DNA from: Methanobacteriota archaeon
GTDB lineage: Archaea > Thermoplasmatota > Poseidoniia > Poseidoniales > Thalassarchaeaceae
Reading direction: 5' to 3'
NCBI GenBank assembly: GCA_016845345.1
Contig: JAERSV010000004.1
Span: forward strand, 82,814-146,813
DNA length: 64,000 nt
Position 1 is the first letter of the stretch; each line of letters starts with the position of its first letter. The position numbers and the translations under genes are program-made. Below, piece by piece: positions 17,662-27,600 of the stretch. The notes beneath the pieces were generated by a model, which was given only the letters and a program-made list of their open reading frames with translations, was not told the origin of the DNA and searched no databases.

Positions 17662-17985
17662 TCAAGCGCCTTCTGAAATCATTTCTTGAAGTTCACCTGA
17701 TTCAAACATTTCTAATGCAATATCTGATCCACCAATAAGTTCGCCATCAATGAAGCATTGTGGCATCGTTGGCCAATCTGACCATTCGCAAACTGATGGA
17801 ATTGCTCTTGGGTCGGCTAAGATATTGACTGATACGAATGGCACCTCCAACTGTTGATACACCATTGCGGCGCGGGCAGAAAATCCGCATTGTGGTTGTT
17901 CTGGCGTTCCTTTCATGAAGAGAACTAATCTGTTCCCGTCCACAATTTCCTGTAATTCATCTGCTGTCCAATTAAATTCTGTCAT
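17662..17985 (-). CDS. grxD: Monothiol glutaredoxin (CGFS type)
   Basis: 107 residues with the monothiol active site CGFS at about residue 33 and the glutathione/Fe-S motif WPTMPQCFIDGELIGGSDI. Such proteins carry [2Fe-2S] clusters and partner with BolA. The BolA gene ends just 2 bp upstream on the same strand. AAGGAGG with a 6-nt spacer precedes the ATG. Convergent with the flippase across 54 bp. Confidence 0.93.
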   Translation of the reverse strand: MTEFNWTADELQEIVDGNRLVLFMKGTPEQPQCGFSARAAMVYQQLEVPFVSVNILADPRAIPSVCEWSDWPTMPQCFIDGELIGGSDIALEMFESGELQEMISEGA

Positions 17986-17987
17986 TT

Positions 17988-18320
17988 TTATTCCTCCTTG
18001 TTTGTTCGTCGAACTTGTAAGCCGACGAATTTCGTTCTCTTTGCCTCATGAGGTGAAAATGGTTCATCACCACTACTCTTTTCCGCCTCTTCAGGGGTCT
18101 GGCATTTAACATCAAGAGCGTGTACATAATTAGTCTGGATGTGCGGTTTAAAGTGCTGGATGACCGGCTTCTGCCGCTTGAATGATCTCACACCCTCAAA
18201 TCCAATATCGACAATTCGTACAAACCAATGGTCACCACCTCCTGTGGTATCAGTGGCTTCAACATCTGCGTTTGGATAGACCTCTTTGACCTGTTCAACC
18301 ATCCACTCGGCGGTAGGCAT
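17988..18320 (-). CDS. bolA: BolA-family protein
   Basis: 110 residues. The BolA fold is evident: GGGDHWFVRIVDIGFEGVRSFKRQKPVIQHF and the invariant-His segment YVHALDVKCQTPEEA. It has a C-terminal extension of about 25 residues rich in Lys/Glu. Its partner glutaredoxin follows after 2 bp, so a heterocomplex holding an Fe-S cluster is expected from knowledge of the families. Confidence 0.9.
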   Translation of the reverse strand: MPTAEWMVEQVKEVYPNADVEATDTTGGGDHWFVRIVDIGFEGVRSFKRQKPVIQHFKPHIQTNYVHALDVKCQTPEEAEKSSGDEPFSPHEAKRTKFVGLQVRRTNKEE

Positions 18321-18379
18321 TGATTCATTGGCCGCGTTAGACCATTTTCAACCCTCGTGTTGAGGACGCTTGCACTAAC

Positions 18380-19054
18380 CTAGAGAGCTGAATTGATTTC
18401 TGCAAGGTTTTCAGCGATTGTTCCGCTATCATTAATGAGGCCTGAACCAACTACTGCGGCCTCAATACCCCAGTCTGCAACCTCTGCAATATTGTGCGCT
18501 TTGATACCACCATCAATCATCAATTTTGTTGATCTACCCCCTTGGGATATTTGCGCATCTACTGCTGCTCTAAGAGCCCGTACCTTATCTTCTACTTCTG
18601 GCATGAAAGATTGGCCTCCCTTTCCAGGAACCACAGACATGACTAGCACTAGGTCAAGATCTGGGAGCATTGGAAGAACATCATCAAGAGTTGTGGCAGG
18701 ATTTAGAACTAAGCCTGCCTGACAGCCTGCATCGTGCAAATTTGTGATTAGTTTTGGAAAATCATCAACCGCTTCAACATGAGCAATCACAAGGTCGACT
18801 CCAGCCTCAACATATTGCATCCAAGTATCAGCCGCATTGGTTACCATTAGATGGCAATCGAGGAATATATCGCTACCAACTCGCTTCCTAATGGATGAAA
18901 TTAATGCGGGACCAAAAGTGATGGTTTTGTTGATTACCCAATTACCATCCATCACATCAAGATGAATCCATTCGATTCCTGCTGCGACAGCGTCATCAAC
19001 CACTTTTCCTAAATTACAATAATCAGCGGTCAAAATACTTGGACAGACAATCAC
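18380..19054 (-). CDS. rpe: Ribulose-phosphate 3-epimerase
   Basis: Interconverts ribulose 5-phosphate and xylulose 5-phosphate in pentose metabolism. TIM-barrel motifs in order: PSILTADYCNLG, WIHLDVMDGNWV (metal His and Asp), DCHLMV (metal His), AHVEA, MSVVPGKGGQSFMPE, LMIDGGI (metal Asp) and the phosphate loop VVGSGL. The start is GTG 19054, with GAGGGG upstream; the TTG at 19084 would add a tail not found in the family. Divergent from the thioredoxin gene. Confidence 0.93.
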   Translation of the reverse strand: MIVCPSILTADYCNLGKVVDDAVAAGIEWIHLDVMDGNWVINKTITFGPALISSIRKRVGSDIFLDCHLMVTNAADTWMQYVEAGVDLVIAHVEAVDDFPKLITNLHDAGCQAGLVLNPATTLDDVLPMLPDLDLVLVMSVVPGKGGQSFMPEVEDKVRALRAAVDAQISQGGRSTKLMIDGGIKAHNIAEVADWGIEAAVVGSGLINDSGTIAENLAEINSAL

Positions 19055-19165
19055 AACCTTCCCCTCATTCCACCCGAGAGGCAAGGGGTTCTCAATCCTT
19101 CACATTGAAGACGGCAAGTTCAAAGACCCTCTTGCGAGGGGAAAGGTTGCACAGGAGATATTGAC

Positions 19166-19489
19166 ATGGCAGGGGCAATTGTAGAAGCATCAGACGCAAC
19201 TTTTGACACAGTAACGACAGGCAATGAATGGGTTTTGGTGGATTTTTGGGCACCTTGGTGTGGACCATGCAAAATGATTGCACCCGTATTAGAACAAATT
19301 GCTGAGGAAAGGGATAATCTTACCATCGCAAAGGTCAATGTTGACAACAATCCAAACTCACCAGGGAAGTTTGGAGTAAGAGGGATTCCAACTCTAGTTC
19401 TATTCCATAATGGTAATGCGGTTGACCAAGCAACTGGCGCAATGCAAAAAGGCGGATTTGACGATTGGTTGAACCGACACATGAACTGA
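19166..19489 (+). CDS. trxA: Thioredoxin
   Basis: 107 residues, classical thioredoxin fold with the active site WAPWCGPCKMIAP (WCGPC about residues 31-35), VDNN and the cis-proline GIPTLVLF. GGAG precedes the ATG by 8 nt. Cytosolic disulfide reductase. It ends 6 bp before the convergent STAND ATPase gene. Confidence 0.95.
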   Translation: MAGAIVEASDATFDTVTTGNEWVLVDFWAPWCGPCKMIAPVLEQIAEERDNLTIAKVNVDNNPNSPGKFGVRGIPTLVLFHNGNAVDQATGAMQKGGFDDWLNRHMN

Positions 19490-19495
19490 GAACTC

Positions 19496-21085
19496 TCATT
19501 CTTGGGTTTTCTTCATCGCTGTTGTGAGCGCCTTTCGACGCTCATCCACTGACTCACCGACTTCGCGCATCAATCTCTCACGGATTGCTTCGTGTAACCA
19601 TAATCCGTCTGCTAATTCTACAATGATTCCACGACTCAATAATTCCGTAGGCGGAGGGCCATCCAAACCCGCTGCCAACGCCAATGTCGGCCAAGGGGTT
19701 GGCCTCTCTGCAGCAGCTAAATAACCCAACAAATCACGGTGCTCTTCTGGAAGAACTTGTAAAATTTCTTCATCAAGGAATCTCAACCAATCACCGTGTA
19801 CAACATCCCCGTACATCTCTAATAATTCCACGGCTAAGGGATGTCCTCCAGTCATTTTGTGGACCTCTTCTGCTTCAGGTGGTAACGGCACATCAAACTG
19901 AGCAATCCATTGTTCCACCTCTTCCAAACTAAGTCCTCGGAGAGGTAATTCTGAAACTAATCCACGGGTGTGGACGTCGCGACGGTCGTAGAACGACAGG
20001 GCTGTGCGTGAGATAAGCAACATGCGAAGTGGGGTTTGGTCTGCAACTTGCAAAAGTGAACCTAATAGGTGTGCTGACTCAACTTCAACATTGTGAACAT
20101 CATCTAAAACTAACAAAATATAGGGGGGTGTCTCACTCTTCTCTTCTAGTTTTTCAAACACTTTTTCCCTAAGTTTTTCGGGGTCTGTGAGATAGGCAGT
20201 GAGGCGGCGGCGATATAGGTCAATGTCGAACTTTCCACTTGGCGACATTGGTAAGGATTCAAGAATACCGTAAGGGTCCCAACTCAAACTCCCTTTAGAT
20301 TCAATTCCAAGGCGGTGAAGAATACTTGTTGCAATTCCAATAGCAGTATCCCATGGTTGGCATGGATAATACATTACTCTGAGATTTGGTTCATCATCAA
20401 GGCGTTGGTTTAGCCAATGAGAAACAAGGGTTGTCTTGCCGCAACCAGCAATCCCGCTGACAACAAGAGTCGGCTCTCTGCCTTCATACCACGAATCAAG
20501 AGCGGCTCTCTCGTCGCTTCTACCGTGTACTGTACGAGTTTTTGGTGCCCTAACATGGTAGGTTGAATGTGCTCCGGCAAGGATTTGTAAGCGGCCTGGT
20601 GGTGGTTTGTCATCACCTTTTTCAATTCTACCAAGACGAATGTCGCCATACTGTAACATTCCCTCTGCGATTACCATCATTAAAACTTGTAAAAGTGTAA
20701 GGTTGCTGTCAAGTCTATCAGAGGCCTCACCTGCTTCCACTTCGAGCATTTTTCCATCTCTTCCTCTGATTAGAACGCTAGTCTTCTTGATTTTAGGTAA
20801 TCGATTATTGATTTCCTCTCTACCATTCTCTGTTAATTGCCACGTTTTTTGTCGACGTGCTTCTCCTCGAATTTGACGCGTATGCTCACTTACGAACCCT
20901 TGCCTCAATAGAGGTCTCATTGCTCTGCTAACATTTGGTGGATGAAGACCACAAGATTCTGCGATGCCAGGGCGAGTAACTGGGGCGGTGACAATGAAGT
21001 GGTCAGCTTGATGGTCATTCTCTAACAAGTGGAGCAAGACGCGGTCATTTACTGAGAGGGTCACGCGCAGTGGGGTCTCTGACAT
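19496..21085 (-). CDS. Winged-helix / STAND-type ATPase regulator
   Basis: 529 residues. An N-terminal winged helix (about 10-100: RPGIAESCGLHPPNVSRAMRPLLRQGFV) is followed by a linker, then a NACHT/STAND-like P-loop ATPase with Walker A SGIAGCGKTTL (about 210) and Walker B ILLVLDDVH (about 327). LLISRT is the sensor/arginine region, and GLSLEEVEQW and TGGHPLAVELLE are typical of the GxP/winged-helix subdomain. STAND proteins act as ATP-dependent switches; here the DNA-binding domain suggests a ligand-gated transcription factor. No C-terminal sensor repeats are present, so the inducer is unclear. No Shine-Dalgarno: probably leaderless. Confidence 0.8.
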   Translation of the reverse strand: MSETPLRVTLSVNDRVLLHLLENDHQADHFIVTAPVTRPGIAESCGLHPPNVSRAMRPLLRQGFVSEHTRQIRGEARRQKTWQLTENGREEINNRLPKIKKTSVLIRGRDGKMLEVEAGEASDRLDSNLTLLQVLMMVIAEGMLQYGDIRLGRIEKGDDKPPPGRLQILAGAHSTYHVRAPKTRTVHGRSDERAALDSWYEGREPTLVVSGIAGCGKTTLVSHWLNQRLDDEPNLRVMYYPCQPWDTAIGIATSILHRLGIESKGSLSWDPYGILESLPMSPSGKFDIDLYRRRLTAYLTDPEKLREKVFEKLEEKSETPPYILLVLDDVHNVEVESAHLLGSLLQVADQTPLRMLLISRTALSFYDRRDVHTRGLVSELPLRGLSLEEVEQWIAQFDVPLPPEAEEVHKMTGGHPLAVELLEMYGDVVHGDWLRFLDEEILQVLPEEHRDLLGYLAAAERPTPWPTLALAAGLDGPPPTELLSRGIIVELADGLWLHEAIRERLMREVGESVDERRKALTTAMKKTQE

Positions 21086-21238
21086 CTAAAACCGCTGTGA
21101 CTATTGTCCCCATTGAAGCATTCGCCTCTCTGTTGCCTTCTGTCGCGGGTATTTGTTATGGAAATACCTACTTTTTGTCGCGTTTTAAATGATGCGGGAA
21201 CGCCATAAGCCCTTTTTATGATTGCAGGTCGGGATAAC

Positions 21239-24200
21239 ATGGTAGAAAGGGACTTAGTGAATATAAGATTCCGTGCAATCATGATTTCACTAACCATGAT
21301 TGTAGTTTTGTTCAGCCCATTTGCATCTGCCTTTGACACAGATGGGGACGGTGTTGATGATAGTACAGATGACTGCCCCATAGCGTATGGAACTAGCAGT
21401 GTTGACAGGGATGGATGTCCGGATAGTGATGGCGATGGAACAAGTGACTTAAATGACCCTTGGGTGATTCAAGCTGGTGGTTTTCTAGAGGATAACCGGC
21501 AATCTATGAGTGATAATCAATATGTTTCAGTATTCAACTTTGATGGAAGTAAATACCTGACAACAGAGGATACTGGTGGATGGGGTAATTCAAATGGCTG
21601 GTTAAGAATCTGGGACACTGCAAGTAAAACGAATGTAAAATCAGTTGAATTTAGTGGAAATTTCGTTCATGATGCCGATTGGTCAGATGATGGCATGTTT
21701 GTTGGCGCAGTAACTGACAACGATGAGTTACTTGTTTACTACTCTAGTAACGTCACGCCTCTATTTTCAGTGAGTACTGATGTAGGTAGCGGTGACCAAC
21801 CTAACGCACTGGCTTTCAGCCCCGACGGAACAATGATTGCCGTTGTTGTTGGTCGGTCAGGTAATGGAGGAACCAATGGCGAAGTACAAATTTACAATGC
21901 GATGAATGGCTCAGAAATTACCGCATTTGACCCCGGTTCTGATAGTCGGTTCAATTCTGTTGATTGGAGTCCTGATGGAAGTAGAATCCTAATTGGTGGA
22001 AATGAGGATGTTTATATTTACAATACAGGAAGTTGGAACGTCAACCGGACAATCAATACCAATAGAGGTGCAAACAATGCTGTGGCTTGGTCGCCAGATG
22101 GAAACACTATCACTACTTGTGAAGCATATGAAAATTCAGGTGCAAGAGTAAGGCTATACGATGTGGCAAGTGGATTACAAAATTGGAAATATGATACTTC
22201 TACCTCATGTAATGATGTTGCATATTCGCCGGATGGCACTCAAGTTGTTGCAGCACACACATATTATCAATCAGACGGAGCTAGTTTGAGAGTATTCAAA
22301 GTAAATGCGAATTCCCCGACTATTGTTGACACTATGTCTGCACCTCGTCCGGGTGGTTGCACCGCAAGTGGAGGAGGGAATAACTGTGGCACAATTTACG
22401 GAGTCAGTTGGCATCCTGATGGAGATTATGTTATCTCAGCACATGGACGAAATGACGAAGGAATTTACCATTGGGTAGTTGACCCTGATATTGATAATGA
22501 TGGTGTGCTAAACGTTGATGATGCGTTCCCTGAAGACCCGACACAATGGGATGATTCTGACAACGATGGATATGGCGATAACCCTGCACCTGCAAATGAG
22601 CCTGACGAATGTCCGAATGTTGCCGGGACTTCTACTGAAGATAGATTCGGTTGCCCTGATGGGGATGGTGATGGTTGGTCTGACCTAAATGATGCATATC
22701 CAAACGATGAATATCAATGGGCTGACGCTGATGGTGATGGACACCCCGACAATGTCGAGGATACTCGAGACCCGAACCCACACGGTACAGTAGACCGGTT
22801 ACCAAACAATCCAACTCAGTGGGATGACACTGACCTCGATGGTTATGGGGATAATTTCGCTAACGCATCTTGGGTTGGAATTAGGCCTTCTGAGTGGCCA
22901 GGAATTCTAATTACTACAATGACGCCGAGCCAATTGAATGACATTGACGTGTTTCCTACAGATACAGAACAGTGGAATGACAGTGACGGCGATTGGGTCG
23001 GGGACGAGCAATTTACAAGCCGTTCTGATGGATGTATCCATATATACGGCGATTCTATTTGGGATAGGCTCGCATGTTACGACACTGATGGAGATGGATG
23101 GTCCGACCCCGATGATAATTGGCCTGCTTGCAGAGAAGGCGCTGGAACTGGTGATGCTTTCATCGACGACCCAAGCCAATGGTGTGATGCTGATGGCGAT
23201 GGATTTGGAGATAACGCAAGCGGGACTAACGGCGATTCGTGTCCTGGATTTAATGGAAATTCATCAATTGACCGCACCGGTTGCAAAGACTCTGATGGAG
23301 ATGGATATTCCGATGCTGGTGACCCATTCCCGGGAGATGCCACTCAATGGTTAGACCGTGATGGAGATGGTTGTGGTGATAACAGCCATGGCAATAATCC
23401 AGACCTTTTCCCTGATGACCCATCCCAGTGTGGTGACCGTGATGGAGATGGATATGGTGATTACCCTGTTGGAGACAATGGTGACTGGTTCCCTGATGAG
23501 AACACCCAGTGGTATGACTTTGATGGCGATGGCTACGGTGATAATTTTGGCAATGCTTCATGGGTATTTGACCGCAATCAATCTTGGCCTGGCATATATG
23601 TAGAAAATGCGCATGAACCCGATTTGTGTCCAACAAAATATGGGCAGATGGAAGGCGAAACAACTCGTGGTTGTCCCGATACAGACCAAGATGGAATCGC
23701 CGATAATGAAGACGCTTATCCTGAAGACCCAATGCGTTCATCGGACCGTGATGGAGATGGCTATGCTGATGACCCTCTAGCAGCACAAAAAGATGATTGC
23801 CCGGACACATTTGGAACTAGTTTCAAAGGAAATACTTACGGCTGTATTGACTCTGATGGCGATGGTTGGGCTGACACTCGAGATGATTTCCCTGATATCG
23901 CCAGCCAATGGAAAGATACCGACGATGATGGGTATGGAGATAATTGGGGTAATTCGAGTTGGAATATCAGTCGAGAATTGAATTGGCCTGGTGATTTCAT
24001 TGTTGGGGCTGAACTTGCGGATGCGTTCCCTAACGATATTACTCAGTGGAATGATACCGATGGCGATGGTTGGGGTGACAATCCGAATGGTACCAACCCT
24101 GATGATTTCCCGCTCATTCATTCACAGCACAAAGACAGTGACAAAGATGGGTATGGAGATAATACTACTCGCGACGCATTCCAACCAGATGATTGCAGAT

Positions 24201-24703
24201 CAAAATTTGGAACATCATGGCAAGACCGATTTGGATGTGAAGACACAGATGGTGATGGTTGGTCAGATATCGCTGACATTTGCATCTATGACCCTAATGT
24301 ATGGGAAGTTCCCGGGGTTTGTGAAATTACAGAGGCTGAAACTGGAGTTACAAGTTCAAACAAAATGTCAATTATAGAATTGGGCACATATTTACTAGGT
24401 GGTTTGGGGGTACTACTCCTCTTAGCCATCCTAGTTGCTATGATTGCCCGCCAAGCCGCAAAACGCAGTGGCCAATTGATGCGCCAAAATGTTGCCTTAC
24501 AAGAGCAAATATTTGACGAAGAAGAAACCCGACGTGAAGAATGGATTGAATACTATGTGGGTCAGGGAGATCTAGAGAAAGCCAAAGAACTCGGATGGGT
24601 GGAAAAGGCTGATTGGCAACTTCATCAAGAGGCTGAGGAACAGCAGGCTGAAGAAGCGATCGAGGCATTGCCTGAAGCATTAGACCTTGATGACTTGCTT
24701 TGA
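21239..24703 (+). CDS. Giant surface protein: beta-propeller plus thrombospondin-type-3 calcium repeats, C-terminal anchor
   Basis: About 1154 residues. A signal peptide (IMISLTMIVVLFSPFASAF) is followed by a first DTDGDGVDDSTDDCP repeat. A WD40/PD40-like propeller comes next (about residues 80-430; recurring DWSPDGSRI and AFSPDGT blades). Then come more than ten Asp-rich calcium repeats of the DxDGDGxxD / FPxDxTQW kind with paired cysteines. A single transmembrane helix lies near residue 1060 (LGTYLLGGLGVLLLLAILVA), followed by a charged, coiled cytosolic tail. ATG 21239 is chosen over 21218 because a T-rich TATA-like stretch at 21212-21220 sits about 20 bp before it, as for leaderless mRNAs. 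Calcium-stabilised extracellular stalk (inference). Confidence 0.85.
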   Translation: MVERDLVNIRFRAIMISLTMIVVLFSPFASAFDTDGDGVDDSTDDCPIAYGTSSVDRDGCPDSDGDGTSDLNDPWVIQAGGFLEDNRQSMSDNQYVSVFNFDGSKYLTTEDTGGWGNSNGWLRIWDTASKTNVKSVEFSGNFVHDADWSDDGMFVGAVTDNDELLVYYSSNVTPLFSVSTDVGSGDQPNALAFSPDGTMIAVVVGRSGNGGTNGEVQIYNAMNGSEITAFDPGSDSRFNSVDWSPDGSRILIGGNEDVYIYNTGSWNVNRTINTNRGANNAVAWSPDGNTITTCEAYENSGARVRLYDVASGLQNWKYDTSTSCNDVAYSPDGTQVVAAHTYYQSDGASLRVFKVNANSPTIVDTMSAPRPGGCTASGGGNNCGTIYGVSWHPDGDYVISAHGRNDEGIYHWVVDPDIDNDGVLNVDDAFPEDPTQWDDSDNDGYGDNPAPANEPDECPNVAGTSTEDRFGCPDGDGDGWSDLNDAYPNDEYQWADADGDGHPDNVEDTRDPNPHGTVDRLPNNPTQWDDTDLDGYGDNFANASWVGIRPSEWPGILITTMTPSQLNDIDVFPTDTEQWNDSDGDWVGDEQFTSRSDGCIHIYGDSIWDRLACYDTDGDGWSDPDDNWPACREGAGTGDAFIDDPSQWCDADGDGFGDNASGTNGDSCPGFNGNSSIDRTGCKDSDGDGYSDAGDPFPGDATQWLDRDGDGCGDNSHGNNPDLFPDDPSQCGDRDGDGYGDYPVGDNGDWFPDENTQWYDFDGDGYGDNFGNASWVFDRNQSWPGIYVENAHEPDLCPTKYGQMEGETTRGCPDTDQDGIADNEDAYPEDPMRSSDRDGDGYADDPLAAQKDDCPDTFGTSFKGNTYGCIDSDGDGWADTRDDFPDIASQWKDTDDDGYGDNWGNSSWNISRELNWPGDFIVGAELADAFPNDITQWNDTDGDGWGDNPNGTNPDDFPLIHSQHKDSDKDGYGDNTTRDAFQPDDCRSKFGTSWQDRFGCEDTDGDGWSDIADICIYDPNVWEVPGVCEITEAETGVTSSNKMSIIELGTYLLGGLGVLLLLAILVAMIARQAAKRSGQLMRQNVALQEQIFDEEETRREEWIEYYVGQGDLEKAKELGWVEKADWQLHQEAEEQQAEEAIEALPEALDLDDLL

Positions 24704-24767
24704 GACCAATCCTCAAGCACAATTGCTATGCCTTATCTCCGTACCCAACAGACGAGGAGGCCTATAG

Positions 24768-25970
24768 ATGGACCCGTTTGACACACGCCCTGCACCAGCA
24801 ACTATGGAGGTTAGGTTACGAGCCCTTCTCTCTTCAATGCACAGTGCAATTTTAGAAATTGATGCTCAGGGTGCTCTTGTACATGCCAATAGAGCGGCAC
24901 AAATTATGCTACCAGATTTGCCTGCCACTCCTGCGCCTCCAGAGTGGATTCATGAATTCAAAGAAGACCACATTTTCCGTGACGGACACGGTGCCCCCAT
25001 GGGCTCTACTGAAGGCCCTCTTTTAGAGGCATTAAGAACGGGAGAATCACAGCGTGATTGGCAATTCAGTATTGAATTTAATAATGGGAGAATGCTCTAT
25101 TTGATGGGCGCTGCTGAACCATTATTCGGAAGTGATGGTCGCCTCAGTGGTGTGGTTTGTTCTTATCAGGACATAACCGAATTGATTGGGTTACAACACG
25201 CACTTGAAGAACAATTGACTGAGACAAAGAGCGCTGCTCAGGAATTACGACTAACCCATGGTGAGTTATCGCGTGCGCACAATCTTCAAGCAGGATTCAT
25301 TGCAAACTTCAGCCACGATTTACGAACCCCTCTTTCTGGTGTTCTTGGGTTCGCAGATTTACTTGATATATCACCTAACCTTGATATTGAAGAAAAGGAA
25401 TTCTTACAGGAAATTATTGATGCTGGGGATTCTCTCCGTATGATGATAGATTCTGTTATCACCTACTCTAACATTATCTCTGGTACTGTCCGGATTACCT
25501 CAGAATGGCATGATATTGACAGCGTGGTAGAAAAATCGAGTGAGGCTGCTAGAAAGGTGTGTACTCGGAGAGGACTTGAGTTCCATATGGAGATGGTTAA
25601 TGCGCCGGAAAAAATGTGTATTGATGAAATGAGACTTCAAGAGGTCCTCGAACAATTATTAGATAACGCGGTGAAATTTACAGAAAAAGGTCACATTGCT
25701 CTCAAAGTCAGCAGTGTTGCCGATAGTGTTGTGTTTGAAATCTCAGATACCGGACCAGGAATTTCTCATGAAGCAGAGATGAGATTGTACGAACCATACT
25801 CAAAGGCACTTGTCAAGGATGGGCAACTGAGGCGGGGGGTTGGCCTAGGTCTTACACTGGTCAAAGCACTTTGTGATTTGATGCACGGCAAAGTTGACTA
25901 CTCAACATCTGCACAAGGAACTACATTCAGAGTGCAGTTCCCGCTGATTTATACACCGGTGCTATCTTAA
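24768..25970 (+). CDS. Soluble PAS-domain histidine kinase
   Basis: 400 residues, no membrane segment. An N-terminal PAS domain (about 15-140) ends in the typical SYQDITEL. A short coiled coil precedes the H-box FSHDLRTPLSG (phospho-His about residue 184), then N-box LLDNAVKFT, G1 DTGPGI and G2 GVGLGLTL in the ATPase domain. It autophosphorylates and donates to a response regulator, but none is encoded nearby. GGAGG with a 7-nt spacer precedes the ATG. Confidence 0.93.
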   Translation: MDPFDTRPAPATMEVRLRALLSSMHSAILEIDAQGALVHANRAAQIMLPDLPATPAPPEWIHEFKEDHIFRDGHGAPMGSTEGPLLEALRTGESQRDWQFSIEFNNGRMLYLMGAAEPLFGSDGRLSGVVCSYQDITELIGLQHALEEQLTETKSAAQELRLTHGELSRAHNLQAGFIANFSHDLRTPLSGVLGFADLLDISPNLDIEEKEFLQEIIDAGDSLRMMIDSVITYSNIISGTVRITSEWHDIDSVVEKSSEAARKVCTRRGLEFHMEMVNAPEKMCIDEMRLQEVLEQLLDNAVKFTEKGHIALKVSSVADSVVFEISDTGPGISHEAEMRLYEPYSKALVKDGQLRRGVGLGLTLVKALCDLMHGKVDYSTSAQGTTFRVQFPLIYTPVLS

Positions 25971-26008
25971 AATTTAGTTAATGATAATTCATGTGATTTC
26001 CAATCGCA

Positions 26009-26713
26009 TTAAGAAAATGGGTCATACTTGTCTTCTTTTGAAAACTTCTCAACAATATTTTTGCTAGTTGCATCAGGATTTGAATCTAGATAAAGAAGGA
26101 TTTGTGATGCCAAATCCTCACCCGCTTTTATTGCGGTTTCATCCGCTTCTAGACCGAAACTAGATTGTAATTCATTATAGGTTGTATCCAACATTTCTTC
26201 TACTGATAATTGTCCATCTTTGTTTTTATCCATAATCAGCATTGAGGCAATCGCTAATACCTTATCTTGGTTGTTTTCTTCATCCGATAGGATATCAGTA
26301 ATCAGAGATTGTAGTTTTTGTTCTTCTTCATCTTTATCTAGAGCAGATAATTTCTGAATCATCTTCTTCTGTACAGCAAAATCCCGCTTGGTTTTCGCCT
26401 TGGTTTTTCGGTATACTAACGAGCCTGATTTATCATGCACAAGAACCGTATTTCCCATTAATGCATCTAATAGTCCTTTCAATATTACCAATGATAGAAT
26501 TGCCCCAAACCCACAATAGGGGTTCACAAAAAGGTATCCAGTTGCTGAAACAGCAAGAACTAAGGCAAGCCAAATTAATGAATATATTATATTAAAAAAG
26601 AAAGATTTAGGCTTGTCTCCACGTTTAAATGCGATATTGGGATATCTAATTTTAGCATGGCGAAGCAAGTCTTCATCGCCCATGCTTTCGGCCGGTGTTA
26701 AATTCACTTTCAA
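26009..26713 (-). CDS. Membrane protein with cytosolic EF-hand
   Basis: 234 residues, unrecognised family. Two adjacent transmembrane helices (about 38-90) are followed by a basic stretch and a helical acidic domain containing a canonical EF-hand loop DKNKDGQLSVEE (about residues 162-173). The TTG start at 26713 follows GGGGA; an in-frame ATG at 26683 lacks a Shine-Dalgarno. The architecture suggests Ca2+-responsive behaviour (inference). It is preceded on the same strand by the MBL hydrolase, 31 bp away. Confidence 0.65.
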   Translation of the reverse strand: MKVNLTPAESMGDEDLLRHAKIRYPNIAFKRGDKPKSFFFNIIYSLIWLALVLAVSATGYLFVNPYCGFGAILSLVILKGLLDALMGNTVLVHDKSGSLVYRKTKAKTKRDFAVQKKMIQKLSALDKDEEEQKLQSLITDILSDEENNQDKVLAIASMLIMDKNKDGQLSVEEMLDTTYNELQSSFGLEADETAIKAGEDLASQILLYLDSNPDATSKNIVEKFSKEDKYDPFS

Positions 26714-26744
26714 TATATCCCCGACAATAATTCAAGAGGGGTTT

Positions 26745-27506
26745 TCATTTTGCCATGTCATCATCAAACCGCAAAAAATCAAGTTCCTCAAACTGAACTA
26801 AGGAAGGTGAATTCAGTGCTAAATTGTGTTCCAATGCCTCAGATAAACTAACCCAATTTCGTTCAGTCCCATCAATCCACTCGTAATTATGTCCTGGAAT
26901 TAGTCGCCAATCACTAGGTAACCCTTTGAGAATCTCCCTAGCATGAGTTACACTTTTCCATTGAGATTGTGAATCTCCCCCTGGTAGATCGACCCTGCCA
27001 GAACGTTGCGTGAAAAGTAAATCTCCCGCGTGAAAAACCCCATGACCATGGAAGGTGAGGTGACCGGGTGCGTGACCTGGTGTGTGAGTGACCTCAAGGC
27101 TAATGCCACCGGAAGTCCATTGCTCTCCAGAATGTATAGGATGATTCCAAGTGTGTGTGAAATCTATGTGACGAAATAATACTCTCCCGAGTAAATTAGG
27201 ATAGTTTGATTCAACATGCCCCCATAACTCAATTTCAGGGTGGGCTTTCATGATTTTCTTAACGCCTGATGTGTGGTCTCTATGGGTATGGGTTAGAATG
27301 ATGTGAGTTGGGGACAAACCTTCAGTTTCTAGCGCTGAAAGCCACTTTTTAGCAGAGTATGGGTCAATGATTACTACTGTATTTGTGGCTTTGTTAATGA
27401 ACGCAGTATTGACGTTTCCAAATGGTCCTTGCTGGCTAACCCAAACCTCAATTCCATCCTCTTCTATTCGGCGGTCAAACTCGCCTTTGGCTAACATCCA
27501 AATCAT
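26745..27506 (-). CDS. Metallo-beta-lactamase-fold hydrolase (glyoxalase II-like)
   Basis: 253 residues with the complete MBL metal site: THTHRDHTSG (HxHxDH), HTPGHAPGHLTF, HAGDLLF (bridging Asp) and IPGHNYEW. The pattern GRVDLPGGDSQSQWKS resembles glyoxalase II and persulfide dioxygenase relatives; substrate is not decidable. ATG 27506 has no ribosome-binding site, suggesting leaderless transcription from the 94-bp divergent region shared with the receptor gene. Confidence 0.88.
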   Translation of the reverse strand: MIWMLAKGEFDRRIEEDGIEVWVSQQGPFGNVNTAFINKATNTVVIIDPYSAKKWLSALETEGLSPTHIILTHTHRDHTSGVKKIMKAHPEIELWGHVESNYPNLLGRVLFRHIDFTHTWNHPIHSGEQWTSGGISLEVTHTPGHAPGHLTFHGHGVFHAGDLLFTQRSGRVDLPGGDSQSQWKSVTHAREILKGLPSDWRLIPGHNYEWIDGTERNWVSLSEALEHNLALNSPSLVQFEELDFLRFDDDMAK

Positions 27507-27583
27507 GCGAAGGGGGGTATGCCATTGAAATTACTGATTTTACCCCGCGGGGCGGGTCTTAAGTGTGAGTGGGTTTGTCGCCT

Positions 27584-27593
27584 CTATAAGAGG
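27584..27593. repeat. Short inverted repeat near the receptor gene start
   Basis: CCTCT-ATA-AGAGG (about 27581-27593) is a perfect 5-bp palindrome 8 bp before ATG 27601; it includes the GAGG that could act as ribosome-binding site, so a hairpin here could mask it. Confidence 0.35.
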
Positions 27594-27600
27594 CGGCAGT

